Counted from the stretch's first letter, positions 1 through 6,498 are shown. The stretch is DNA of 11,677 nucleotides from an uncultured Kineosporia sp. (GCA_937859855.1 CALMAR010000319.1:1-11677), one strand, 5' to 3'. Numbers and translations: made by a program. Notes: generated by a model from the letters alone, not told the origin.

Positions 1-134
1 CCTGGGTCACCGGGCGCAGGGTTCCCGCCCAGCCCAAGAACGCCCCAATCAGCCACCGCGATCCCCCTCAGCCGGCGGCGGCCCTCCCTGGCTCGCCGCT
101 GCGGCCACACAGTAGGACGGGAGTCAACGGATGA
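1..134 (+). CDS. Possible C-terminal end of an unidentified protein (partial at left edge)
   Basis: Reading from base 3, about 43 codons stay open to a TGA at 132-134. About 34 of the 43 codons end in G or C, as in the real genes of the window, while the other two plus frames show much weaker third-position bias or stop earlier, and the minus frames are interrupted. The deduced tail is rich in Pro, Ala and Arg and has no motif I recognise. If real, it converges on the sortase gene, with 36 nt between the two stops. A GC-rich inverted repeat (75-80 with 94-99) lies inside it. The short length makes this weak; it could equally be non-coding intergenic DNA. Confidence 0.22.
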   Translation, partial: WVTGRRVPAQPKNAPISHRDPPQPAAALPGSPLRPHSRTGVNG

Positions 135-141
135 CCAGGGC

Positions 142-150
142 TGTGGATAA
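142..150 (-). promoter_or_regulatory. Single perfect DnaA-box-like 9-mer
   Basis: The minus strand reads TTATCCACA, an exact match to the classical DnaA box, in the short gap between the putative left-edge ORF and the sortase gene. Only this one copy was noticed and no dnaA, dnaN or AT-rich unwinding region is present, so it is not evidence for an origin. It could be a DnaA-titration or regulatory site, or chance. Confidence 0.25.
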
Positions 151-170
151 CTTCCCGGCGCGGGCGCAGA

Positions 171-878
171 TCAGGCTGCCCCGGGCGCCGGGAGGGGAAC
201 GGCGTAGACGATGAGACTGTCCGAGTAGTGCGCAGTCTGGGCATCGAATCGGCCGGTGCAGGTGATCAGCGCCAAGCGAGCCGCCACGTCGGTCGCGAAC
301 ACCTCGGACGGGAGAGCCTGGCTGCGCGGATACGTACGCCGGCCGGTGATCCGATAGCGCACGCTGCGGCCACCGGCTCCGCGAACCGTCAGGTCTTGAC
401 CAGGCCGTAAGTACCGCAGACGGGCGAAGAAGCCCTGGCCCTGGCTGGCCGCATCCACGTGCCCGACCAGGACGACAGTGCCAGCCGACGAACCGAGCGC
501 GGCGCCTCCGGTCCACCAGCCGATGTCGGTCACCCGGTCCGGCGGCTCGAGCCGCCCGGCGCGGTCGGTGCCAACGGCGCGGATAGTGGCGTGTTGGCGG
601 CCGGGCAACACAATCGACGTCGGCACGACAGCCTCCGGTTGCTGAACACTGCTGCGCCGGGACGGTTTCACGGTGGTACCGCCGGACGGTGCCGGCGAAG
701 GGATGGTGACCGGCGCCGCGGAGCTCAGCGCCGGCCCAGCGGGTACGTCACCCTCAGCGGAGGGGACCGCCGGGGTGAGAGTGCACAACCACAACACCCC
801 GGCGGTCACCGCGGCTAGCCCGGACGCCCCGAGCAGAGCCGGCCCGATCCGAGAAACGGACCAGCCTCGCAACAACAC
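171..878 (-). CDS. Class F-like sortase (membrane-anchored transpeptidase)
   Basis: The 235-aa protein has one N-terminal hydrophobic segment (about residues 11-33), a Pro/Ser/Thr-rich linker (about 36-85) and a C-terminal sortase domain (about 86-228). The catalytic His is His140 in VLVGHVD, and the catalytic Cys is Cys207 in ALITCTGRFD. Class F sortases usually continue with an HYRDN-type stretch supplying the catalytic Arg; here it reads HYSDS, so Ser219 stands where Arg is expected. Arg210 is nearby but in a different position. Sortases cleave sorting signals of exported proteins and attach them to the cell envelope. The start is a GTG at 878, 12 nt after the stop of the DUF4142 gene, so the two are very probably one operon and that protein is a candidate substrate or partner. 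Assignment to the sortase fold is secure; the activity is uncertain because of the missing Arg. Confidence 0.85.
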   Translation of the reverse strand: MLLRGWSVSRIGPALLGASGLAAVTAGVLWLCTLTPAVPSAEGDVPAGPALSSAAPVTIPSPAPSGGTTVKPSRRSSVQQPEAVVPTSIVLPGRQHATIRAVGTDRAGRLEPPDRVTDIGWWTGGAALGSSAGTVVLVGHVDAASQGQGFFARLRYLRPGQDLTVRGAGGRSVRYRITGRRTYPRSQALPSEVFATDVAARLALITCTGRFDAQTAHYSDSLIVYAVPLPAPGAA

Positions 879-890
879 GTTTACGGCTTC

Positions 891-1562
891 TCAGACCCGC
901 ACGCTGCGCCGTCGCAGCAGTGCAGCCATCGCTCCCAGAGCGCCCAGCCCGGCCACGATCAGCATGATCGGCGTCAGCGCGGAGGCCGGCTGCGCCTGTC
1001 CACCAGTCCCGCCCGGCACCGAACTGGGGGCACTGATGCCCAGATCGCCGGCAATGCTGATCAATTCGTTGATGTGGTGCTGGACCACTGGCGTGGCCGA
1101 CTTCGCCGCTGCCAGCACATCGGATTCGCTGCCACCTGAAAGTTCTTTCCTGGTAGCGGCTCTGGTCTGCAGATGTCCAGTAATCTGCGACTTCACCCAG
1201 GCGGTGTCGTAGGCCTGGCCGGAGTTGCTCTTGACCTTGGCCAGCGCCGCTTTCTGAGCCGCGGTCGGCTGGTCAGGCAGGTCGACGCTGTGCTTGGCCG
1301 CCAGCGTCTTCAGGCTAGCGTCCAATTTGGTGTGGTCACTGACGAGCATCGCGCCCAGATCCTTGATGGATGAGGCAGTCGCATTCTGCTTGGCGTCCGT
1401 ACCCGCCGCGATCTCAGCCAGATTTGATTGATGGGCCGCCACCATCCAGGTCTCGTCCTGGGAGTTCGCCGAGGCAACCACTGCCGGGCCGGCCACCGCT
1501 GTGATCCCCGCGGCCAGTAACGCCGTTACGGCCACTCGCGCACGGATCTTGATTCGGGTCAT
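891..1562 (-). CDS. Secreted DUF4142 protein with C-terminal membrane anchor
   Basis: The 223-aa protein starts with a signal peptide (basic n-region RIKIRAR, hydrophobic core, likely AxA cleavage after about Ala32). Residues about 36-170 match the helical, ferritin-like DUF4142 domain (motifs HQSNLAEIAAG, LVSDHTKLDASL and PVVQHHINELISIA). A Gly/Pro-rich linker with VPGGTGG (182-188) is followed by a hydrophobic helix (about 198-216) and a basic RRRSVRV tail, the layout of a cell-wall sorting signal but without a canonical LPXTG. ATG at 1562 is supported by a Shine-Dalgarno AGGAAG (plus-strand 1568-1573) with 5-nt spacing. It is first in a probable operon with the sortase. The biochemical function of DUF4142 is not established; a surface or envelope role is inferred from the signal peptide and neighbour. 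Confidence 0.85.
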   Translation of the reverse strand: MTRIKIRARVAVTALLAAGITAVAGPAVVASANSQDETWMVAAHQSNLAEIAAGTDAKQNATASSIKDLGAMLVSDHTKLDASLKTLAAKHSVDLPDQPTAAQKAALAKVKSNSGQAYDTAWVKSQITGHLQTRAATRKELSGGSESDVLAAAKSATPVVQHHINELISIAGDLGISAPSSVPGGTGGQAQPASALTPIMLIVAGLGALGAMAALLRRRSVRV

Positions 1563-1610
1563 GAAGGCTTCCTGTCGGATGGGTATCGAAGAGCTGTCCG
1601 CTCAGTGGTA

Positions 1611-1636
1611 GACCGCCGTTTTCAAGAACGCATTCC
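1611..1636 (-). promoter_or_regulatory. Possible ECF-type promoter of the DUF4142-sortase operon
   Basis: On the minus strand a GGAAT element (plus 1632-1636) is followed after 16 nt by CGGTC (plus 1611-1615), about 49 nt before the DUF4142 ATG. GGAAY with a CGTC-like -10 is the general form of extracytoplasmic sigma factor promoters. The -10 match is imperfect, so this is only a candidate. Confidence 0.18.
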
Positions 1637-1742
1637 GACATGGCCGGTGCGCGGCCCATTGTCCAGTTTGCGTCACGTTTGGATATCGATCGGGGGATCG
1701 TGCATCCGCCAGGCGCCCCCAGAGTGCACGAACGGGCTTCGA

Positions 1743-1764
1743 GACCGGATCGAGAGCACCGGTC
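1743..1764 (-). terminator. Candidate hairpin downstream of ureC
   Basis: A 6-bp inverted repeat (GACCGG at 1743-1748 with CCGGTC at 1759-1764, 10-nt loop) begins 12 nt past the ureC stop codon. There is no U-tract, which is common in GC-rich actinobacteria. A smaller repeat, CGATC/GATCG at 1687-1700, lies further on. It may end ureABC transcription before the DUF4142 gene on the same strand. Confidence 0.3.
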
Positions 1765-1776
1765 CAAGATGGCGCT

Positions 1777-3495
1777 TTAGAACAGGAAGTAGCGCTGGGC
1801 CATCGGCAGAGACTCGGCCGGCTCTTCGGCCCAGACGTCGCCGTCGATCCGGACCGTGAAGGTATCGGGATCGACTTGGATGTCCGGGGTCGCGGTGTTC
1901 TCTGGCATGTCGGCCTTGCCACGACGGCGGACGTCGAGAACCGGTACCAGCCGGCGGTTCACCGCAATCCGATCCGGCAGTCCGGCCTCGAGCGCCTGCG
2001 GCGCAACGAAGTGCACGGAGGTTGCGGCCGCCACCGGTGGTGCGGCACCGAACATCGGACGCGGCAGGATCGGCTGCGGGGTGGGGATGGACGCGTTGGC
2101 ATCACCCATCTGTGCCCAGGCGATCATGCCACCCTTGACCACGACGTGAGGACGGACGCCGAAGAACGCCGGATCCCAGAGCACCAGGTCGGCCAGTTTT
2201 CCGGTGGCCACCGAACCGATCTCAGCCTCCAGGCCATGCGCCACGGCCGGGCAGATGGTGTATTTGGCGACGTAGCGGCGAGCCCTCAGGTTGTCGTTGT
2301 CCACGTCCCCCTTCAGCAGGCCCCGGCGCTGTTTCATCACGTGAGCGGTCTGCCAGGTGCGCAGCACGACCTCCCCGATCCGGCCCATCGCCTGTGCGTC
2401 AGAGCCGATCATGGAGATCGCCCCAAGGTCGTGCAGCAGGTCTTCGGCTGCGATAGTGCTTGGGCGGATGCGGCTTTCGGCAAAGGCCAGGTCCTCGGGG
2501 ATGGACGGTGAGAGGTGATGACACACCATCAGCATGTCCAGATGTTCGTCCAGTGTGTTCACGGTGTGTGGCCGGGTCGGATTGGTGGAACTGGGCAGGA
2601 TGTTCGGATGGCTGGCCACGGTGATGATGTCGGGCGCGTGGCCGCCGCCCGCGCCCTCGGTGTGGTAGCTGTGAATGGCCCGGCCGCCGATCGCGGCCAG
2701 AGTGGACTCGACGTAGCCGGCCTCGTTCAACGTATCGGTGTGGATGCTGGCCTGTACGCCGCTGGCGTCGCACACGGTCAGGCACGCATCGATGGCGGCA
2801 GGCGTAGTCCCCCAGTCCTCATGCAGCTTGAAGCCAGATGCTCCGGCCCGCAACGCTTCCCACATTGAGTCCTGCGACACGGTGTTGCCCTTGGCCAGCA
2901 GGGCGATGTTGACGGGAAGTCCGTCCATGGCTTCGAGCATCCGGGCCAGATACCAGTCGCCCGGGGTCACGGTGGTGGCCTTGGTGCCTTCGGCCGGGCC
3001 GGTTCCGCCGCCGATCAGGGTGGTGATGCCGTTGCCCAGTGCCTCGGGCACGATCTGAGGGCAGATGAAGTGCACATGGCAGTCGATGGCTCCGGCGGTG
3101 AGGATCTTGCCGTTGCCGGCCAGGACCTCCGTGCCCGGCCCGACCACCAGTCGCGGGTGCACGCCGTCCATGGTTTCCGGGTTGCCGGCTTTACCGATCG
3201 CGGCGATCCGGCCATCACGGATGCCGACATCGGCTTTGATCACCCCCCAGTGGTCCAGGATCAGTGCGCCGGTGATGACCAGGTCTGGGCTGCCCTCGGC
3301 TCGGGTCAGCCGGCCCTGTCCCATCGACTCGCGCAATACTTTGCCGCCGCCGAAAACCGCTTCCTCGCCGGCCTTTCCAGGGCCGCCGCAAAGATCCTCG
3401 GTCGGGGAGATGAACAGCTCAGTGTCGGCCAGCCTGATTCGGTCGCCAACGGTCGGGCCGTAGAGCTGGGCGTAACGAGCGCGGGAGATGTCCAC
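1777..3495 (-). CDS. ureC: Urease subunit alpha (catalytic)
   Basis: This is the catalytic subunit of urease, which hydrolyses urea to ammonia and carbamate in the cytoplasm at a di-nickel centre. The 572-aa length is normal for the family. All active-site residues are present: His140 and His142 (DCHVHF), carbamylated-lysine candidate Lys223 (GFKLHEDWG), His252 (IHTDTLNE), His278 ([11 protein letters not shown]), flap Cys325 with His326 (MVCHH) and Asp366 ([11 protein letters not shown]), each offset by six from Klebsiella numbering. The C-terminus ends in the usual AQRYFLF. The start is GTG at 3495, 3 nt after the ureB stop, with AGGAGG (plus 3504-3509) 8 nt upstream inside ureB, which indicates translational coupling. 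The protein looks fully functional, but Ni insertion needs UreD/F/G-type proteins that are not encoded in this window. Confidence 0.98.
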   Translation of the reverse strand: MDISRARYAQLYGPTVGDRIRLADTELFISPTEDLCGGPGKAGEEAVFGGGKVLRESMGQGRLTRAEGSPDLVITGALILDHWGVIKADVGIRDGRIAAIGKAGNPETMDGVHPRLVVGPGTEVLAGNGKILTAGAIDCHVHFICPQIVPEALGNGITTLIGGGTGPAEGTKATTVTPGDWYLARMLEAMDGLPVNIALLAKGNTVSQDSMWEALRAGASGFKLHEDWGTTPAAIDACLTVCDASGVQASIHTDTLNEAGYVESTLAAIGGRAIHSYHTEGAGGGHAPDIITVASHPNILPSSTNPTRPHTVNTLDEHLDMLMVCHHLSPSIPEDLAFAESRIRPSTIAAEDLLHDLGAISMIGSDAQAMGRIGEVVLRTWQTAHVMKQRRGLLKGDVDNDNLRARRYVAKYTICPAVAHGLEAEIGSVATGKLADLVLWDPAFFGVRPHVVVKGGMIAWAQMGDANASIPTPQPILPRPMFGAAPPVAAATSVHFVAPQALEAGLPDRIAVNRRLVPVLDVRRRGKADMPENTATPDIQVDPDTFTVRIDGDVWAEEPAESLPMAQRYFLF

Positions 3496-3498
3496 GGC

Positions 3499-3864
3499 TT
3501 AGGCCTCCTGAGCGGGTGCCGCCGGTGCCGCCGCTGGGCCGAGCCGGCCCGGTGCCCCGAGTGCCCCCGGCGGCGGCAAGGTCAAGCCCGGGACGACGCG
3601 CTCGCCCCCGATGGGCACCAGTTCCACGTCCTGCTCCACGCCCGGCTCGAACCGGACCGCTGTACCCGCCGGGATGTTCAGCCGCTGTCCGTGCGCGGCG
3701 GCTCGGTCGAAGTCCAGCGCCGGATTGGCCTGCGCGAAGTGGTAGTGCGAGCCCACCTGTACCGGCCGGTCACCGGTGTTGATCACATGCACGGCAGTGA
3801 CCGGCGACCCCTCGTTCAGGGTGATATCGCCGCCGTCCGCAATGACCTCACCAGGGACTGTCAT
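3499..3864 (-). CDS. ureB: Urease subunit beta
   Basis: The 121-aa protein is a structural subunit of the urease (UreABC) trimer and has no catalytic residues of its own. Family hallmarks are MTVPGEV near the start, [15 protein letters not shown] (about 29-43), [21 protein letters not shown] (about 61-75) and GGERVVPGL. The last ~25 residues form an Ala/Pro-rich extension, common in actinobacterial UreB. ATG at 3864 is preceded by GAGGAG (plus 3869-3874), which overlaps the ureA stop codon, with 4-nt spacing, so ureA and ureB are coupled. It lies between ureA (8-nt gap) and ureC (3-nt gap). Confidence 0.97.
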   Translation of the reverse strand: MTVPGEVIADGGDITLNEGSPVTAVHVINTGDRPVQVGSHYHFAQANPALDFDRAAAHGQRLNIPAGTAVRFEPGVEQDVELVPIGGERVVPGLTLPPPGALGAPGRLGPAAAPAAPAQEA

Positions 3865-3872
3865 ATCGCTCC

Positions 3873-4175
3873 TCAGGGGATCGGCTGGTGCACGGTGACC
3901 AGCTTGGTGCCGTCCGGGAAGGTGGCTTCGACCTGGACCTCGGCCAGCATCTCGGGAACGCCGTCCATCACGTCGTCCCTGGTCAGCACCTCGCGTCCGG
4001 CCTGCATCAGGTCAGCGACCCGGCGACCATCCCGGGCTCCCTCGAGCAGGAAGGACGTGATCACGGCGACCGCTTCGGGGTGGTTGAGCCGGAGGCCGCG
4101 CTCGCGACGGCGCTGAGCCAGGTCGGCGGCGTAGGAGATCATCAACCGTTCCTGCTCGTGCGGTGTCAGCTGCAT
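3873..4175 (-). CDS. ureA: Urease subunit gamma
   Basis: The 100-aa protein is the exact usual UreA length and starts with the canonical [11 protein letters not shown]. Other family motifs are [12 protein letters not shown] (about 26-37), LLEGARDGR (about 43-51) and the C-terminal [15 protein letters not shown]. It forms the trimeric urease core with UreB and UreC. It is the first gene of the ureABC operon. The ATG at 4175 has only a weak Shine-Dalgarno; a 13-nt tandem repeat and a TTGACA lie upstream and may control the operon. Nitrogen control is plausible for urease in actinobacteria, but no clear GlnR box was seen. Confidence 0.97.
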   Translation of the reverse strand: MQLTPHEQERLMISYAADLAQRRRERGLRLNHPEAVAVITSFLLEGARDGRRVADLMQAGREVLTRDDVMDGVPEMLAEVQVEATFPDGTKLVTVHQPIP

Positions 4176-4188
4176 CGATGATCCGTTC

Positions 4189-4214
4189 GGCTCAGATTTC
4201 TGGCTCAGGTTTCT
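4189..4214 (-). repeat. 13-nt tandem direct repeat upstream of ureA
   Basis: Two contiguous 13-mers, GGCTCAGATTTCT (4189-4201) and GGCTCAGGTTTCT (4202-4214) on the plus strand, differ at one base. On the minus strand they read AGAAAYCTGAGCC twice, beginning 14 nt upstream of the ureA ATG. Direct repeats at this place could be an operator or a 5'-UTR element. The GAAAC/GAAAT cores recall a GlnR half-site, but the 13-nt period does not fit the usual 11-nt spacing. Confidence 0.5.
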
Positions 4215-4262
4215 AGGTGGGCGCGACTTGGGTTGTGGCTAGGGCACGGTAGGGCGAACTGA

Positions 4263-4268
4263 TGTCAA
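4263..4268 (-). promoter_or_regulatory. Possible -35 element (TTGACA) for ureABC
   Basis: The minus strand carries a perfect TTGACA overlapping the stop codon of the GNAT gene, 87 nt before the ureA ATG. No good -10 sits at 17-18 nt; TACCGT is too close and TAGCCA (21 nt) slightly far. It is offered as a weak candidate. Confidence 0.2.
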
Positions 4269-4858
4269 ACATGTGTCGGACGGTCCAGACGCAGGATGAC
4301 ATGGGCACGGTCATCGATGGGGTTGTCCGGCTCGAGGTCGCCCTCGGCGGCGAGGCGGAACCCGGCCTTCTCCAGAGCTCGCCAGGAGCGGCGGTTGGCT
4401 CGTACCACCGGCACGATCACGCAGCTCGCGGCCGGTTCGGTGGCCCAGATCCAGCTCACGAAGGCACTGATCATGGCTGGTCCAAGACCAGCACCGATCA
4501 AAGCGCTTTCGCCGATCAAGTAGTCGATGCTGGCCGCGCCGGGCGGTACATCGAGGTGCAGAGCGAGTTCGTCGCGATAGCCGGGATATTCGCGATAGAA
4601 GGAGAACTGAATCAGCCCGAATGGGGCGCCGTCCCGCAGAGCCAGCCAGTCCTGGTTCGGCTCGGCATTGTCGGCGCTGGATCCGAAATCCTTTTCCACC
4701 GCGTCCAGGCTGACCTCGTGGTTCCACCAGCGGCGCACCAGTGGCTCGGCCAGCCATCCGGCCAGCATCGCGAAGTCGTCGCGGGTCAGCCGCCGGAACG
4801 CGATCGGCTCAGGGCCGTCATCAGCCACGGCCCTGAGTCTAGGGAAACGTCGGCTCAT
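4265..4858 (-). CDS. GNAT family N-acetyltransferase, AAC(6')-like
   Basis: The 197-aa protein transfers an acetyl group from acetyl-CoA to an amine. Features resembling the AAC(6')-I/Acetyltransf_8 subgroup are FRRLTRDDFAMLAGWL (about 21-36), VRRWW (41-45), IDYLIGE (111-117), the acetyl-CoA loop IGAGLG (121-126), ANRRSWRALEKAGF (154-167) and EPDNPIDD...VILRLDR near the end. The substrate is unknown; family resemblance alone does not show aminoglycoside resistance. The longest start is ATG at 4858, but GTG at 4828 (Val11) is also possible and the family similarity begins after it. A strong hairpin overlaps this region. Its stop lies 89 nt upstream of ureA on the same strand. Confidence 0.85.
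   Translation of the reverse strand: MSRRFPRLRAVADDGPEPIAFRRLTRDDFAMLAGWLAEPLVRRWWNHEVSLDAVEKDFGSSADNAEPNQDWLALRDGAPFGLIQFSFYREYPGYRDELALHLDVPPGAASIDYLIGESALIGAGLGPAMISAFVSWIWATEPAASCVIVPVVRANRRSWRALEKAGFRLAAEGDLEPDNPIDDRAHVILRLDRPTHV
4808..4837 (-). other. Strong inverted repeat over the GNAT translation start
   Basis: CTCAGGGCCGT (4808-4818) and ACGGCCCTGAG (4827-4837) form a perfect 11-bp stem with an 8-nt loop (4819-4826). On the minus-strand mRNA it covers codons 8-17 of the longest GNAT reading, and the alternative GTG start (4828-4826) sits at the stem-loop junction. It may restrict translation initiation or act as an attenuator. It has no U-tract on either strand. Confidence 0.55.
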
Positions 4859-5002
4859 GGCCGGCCGCAGGAATTGGCCACCCAGCTCAGGTCTGGTGTC
4901 CGTGATCTTCCCGGAGCAGGTTCTAACCCTGGCGACGATCGGACCGGGAGGAGCAACGACCGGATTCTGGCTCTCGACGAGGCACTGAGACTGTTGATCC
5001 TC

Positions 5003-5020
5003 CCGTTCGGAACGGTTCGG
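5003..5020. promoter_or_regulatory. Palindrome and direct repeat in the divergent GNAT / DUF3105 intergenic region
   Basis: CCGTTC-G-GAACGG (5003-5015) is a 13-bp palindrome, and GTTCGG recurs at 5005-5010 and 5015-5020 with a 10-bp period. It lies in the 228-nt gap between the divergently read GNAT and DUF3105 genes, about 70 nt before the DUF3105 start. A TTGATC at 4994-4999 could be a -35. It is a possible operator; the regulator is unknown. Confidence 0.2.
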
Positions 5021-5086
5021 GAGCGCTCAGCCGGATGTGCGAGACTTCATCGCCCACAGAACCCCCCCGAGGACAGCTCGAAGGTC

Positions 5087-5731
5087 ATGACCAACGCCAG
5101 GAAGTCACGTGAAGCCGCGCAGCAGAAGGCTGCTGAACTGCGACGTGCCCAAGCCGCTGCCGAGAGGCGGCGCCGGTTGCTGCTGATCTGTAGTGCCGCA
5201 GTGGTTGTGGTCGCCATCGTCGGCGGCGTCTTCGCCCTGGTGCAGCACGAGAACAACAAGCAGGAGGCCGCCGCCGCGTCGGCCGACGCCAGCCTGGCCG
5301 GCGTCAAGACCTACACCGGCCTGACCCGGAACCATGTCCAGACCAAGGTCAACTACAAGCAGACCCCGCCGGTCGGCGGGGATCACAATCCGGTCTGGCT
5401 GAACTGCGGCATCTACACCTCGCCGGTGCCGAACGAGAACGCGGTGCACGATCTGGAGCACGGCGCGGTCTGGATCACCTACAAGCCAGACCTGGCCAAG
5501 GGCGACGTGCAGAAGCTGACCGACATCGCCCAGGGCCAGACCTACCTCACACTTTCGCCCTACCCGGGCCTGCCTGCTCCGGTGGTGGCCTCGGCCTGGG
5601 GCAAGCAGCTCTACCTGACCGGCGCCAGCGATCCCCGGCTCGGAGCCTTCATCAAGAAGTACAAGCAGGGGGAGCAGACTCCCGAACCGGGCGCCGCCTG
5701 CACCGGCGGTGTCGGCACACCGACCGGCTGA
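5087..5731 (+). CDS. Membrane-anchored DUF3105 protein
   Basis: The 214-aa protein has a charged, Ala/Arg/Gln-rich cytoplasmic N-terminus with coiled-coil character (about 4-30), one membrane helix (about 31-52) and an exported DUF3105 domain (about 70-200). Domain hallmarks are PPVGGDHNPVW (94-104), NCGIY with Cys107, NAVHDLEHGAVWITY (118-132) and a second Cys at 205 near the C-terminus, which could pair with Cys107. Function is not established; the His-containing HDLEHG is the conserved core. The frame is open far upstream to 4262, but that part is antisense to the GNAT gene, so ATG at 5087 (weak GAAGG just upstream) is chosen. A DUF305 gene follows after 20 nt, a pairing often seen in actinobacteria. 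Confidence 0.85.
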   Translation: MTNARKSREAAQQKAAELRRAQAAAERRRRLLLICSAAVVVVAIVGGVFALVQHENNKQEAAAASADASLAGVKTYTGLTRNHVQTKVNYKQTPPVGGDHNPVWLNCGIYTSPVPNENAVHDLEHGAVWITYKPDLAKGDVQKLTDIAQGQTYLTLSPYPGLPAPVVASAWGKQLYLTGASDPRLGAFIKKYKQGEQTPEPGAACTGGVGTPTG

Positions 5732-5751
5732 TCGCGGGTCCACCACCAGCG

Positions 5752-5917
5752 ATGACCCAGACCGAGCGCCAGCCGCTGACCGACGACCTCCATCCGGAGG
5801 CAGCCCAACGGCCCCGTTCGGTGCTGCTGATCCGACTGGCTCTGGGGGGTGTGCTGTTCCTGATCGTCGCCGCCGTGGCCGGATTCCTGGTGGCCGCGCC
5901 GGACCAGCCCTCCGATG
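5752..5917 (+). pseudogene. N-terminal membrane-anchor segment of the DUF305 gene, out of frame with the rest
   Basis: ATG at 5752 opens a frame 20 nt after the DUF3105 stop, encoding a polar N-terminus, a clear membrane helix (about residues 23-49) and AAPDQPSDG. This is what precedes the His-rich domain in membrane-anchored DUF305 proteins. Beyond about 5917 the frame becomes meaningless and stops at 6057, while the DUF305 domain continues in the +1 frame. Removing one G from GGG (5917-5919) would join APDQPSDG to MAEQLL and give one 240-residue protein. It may be an assembly error, a real mutation or, less likely, programmed frameshifting. Confidence 0.6.
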
Positions 5918-6472
5918 GGCATGGCCGAGCAGCTGCTGATGAGCGCGGCGGCCGGGCTGGCCCGGGACATGATCGACCATCACGCCCAAGCGGTGGACAT
6001 GGCCTCGATCGTGCAGGGCCGGACGACCGACTCGGCGATCCGGTATCTCGCCACTGACATCCTGCTGACTCAGACCAATCAGATGGGTCAGATGCAGGGC
6101 TGGCTGAACGTCTGGGGCCTGTCACTGGGGCGCAGCGGCCAGCCGATGGAGTGGATGTCCGGCCATCACCATGACGGGACCAGCGCCGGCTCGGTGCCGG
6201 CCAGTGCCACTCACCTGAGGCCCGACGGCCTGATGCCCGGGATGGCCACCCAGGCGCAGGTGAACCAGCTTCGCTCACTGCCCCCGGCCAAGGCCGACAT
6301 CCTGTTCCTCCAGTTGATGATCGCTCATCATCAGGGAGGCGTCTCGATGGCCGAGATGGCCCTGGCCGAGACGAAGGAGCCAGTGGTGGTGCGGCTCTGC
6401 CGGACCATCGTGAACACCCAGCAGAACGAGATCGCCCAGATGAACCAGATGCTGAAAGAGCGCCAGGCCTGA
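5915..6472 (+). CDS. DUF305 (CopM-like, His-rich helical) domain protein
   Basis: The 185-aa frame holds the whole DUF305 domain: ARDMIDHHAQAVDMA (16-30), TQTNQMGQMQGWL (52-64), a His-rich stretch GHHHDG (83-88) and LMIAHHQGGVSMAEMAL (134-150). The paired-His helices HHAQ and AHHQGG are the family hallmark. Relatives such as cyanobacterial CopM bind copper, so extracytoplasmic metal binding is plausible but not shown. As it stands the ORF begins at ATG 5915 (or 5921) with no signal or anchor, because the expected anchor is encoded in a different frame immediately upstream (5752-5917). The intact gene is probably 5752-6472 with a 1-nt disruption. It lies downstream of the DUF3105 gene and ends in KERQA. 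Confidence 0.85.
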   Translation: MGMAEQLLMSAAAGLARDMIDHHAQAVDMASIVQGRTTDSAIRYLATDILLTQTNQMGQMQGWLNVWGLSLGRSGQPMEWMSGHHHDGTSAGSVPASATHLRPDGLMPGMATQAQVNQLRSLPPAKADILFLQLMIAHHQGGVSMAEMALAETKEPVVVRLCRTIVNTQQNEIAQMNQMLKERQA

Positions 6473-6498
6473 GCGGAATCACGGCGGGTCCGGCGAAA

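Noticed and set aside
1..170. Replication origin suggested by the DnaA box
   Set aside because: There is a single box, no AT-rich region and no dnaA, dnaN or gyrase genes nearby.
4265..4858. Calling the GNAT gene an aminoglycoside-resistance gene
   Set aside because: Subgroup resemblance to AAC(6') is not enough; many relatives acetylate other amines or have unknown substrates.
4262..5086. Upstream extension of the DUF3105 frame to ATG 4262
   Set aside because: This part is antisense to the GNAT gene and the intergenic gap; recognisable DUF3105 architecture starts at ATG 5087.
5844..5849. G6 run as the site of the DUF305 frameshift
   Set aside because: The membrane helix continues in the original frame after it and the other frame has a stop at 5861, so the shift must lie further downstream.
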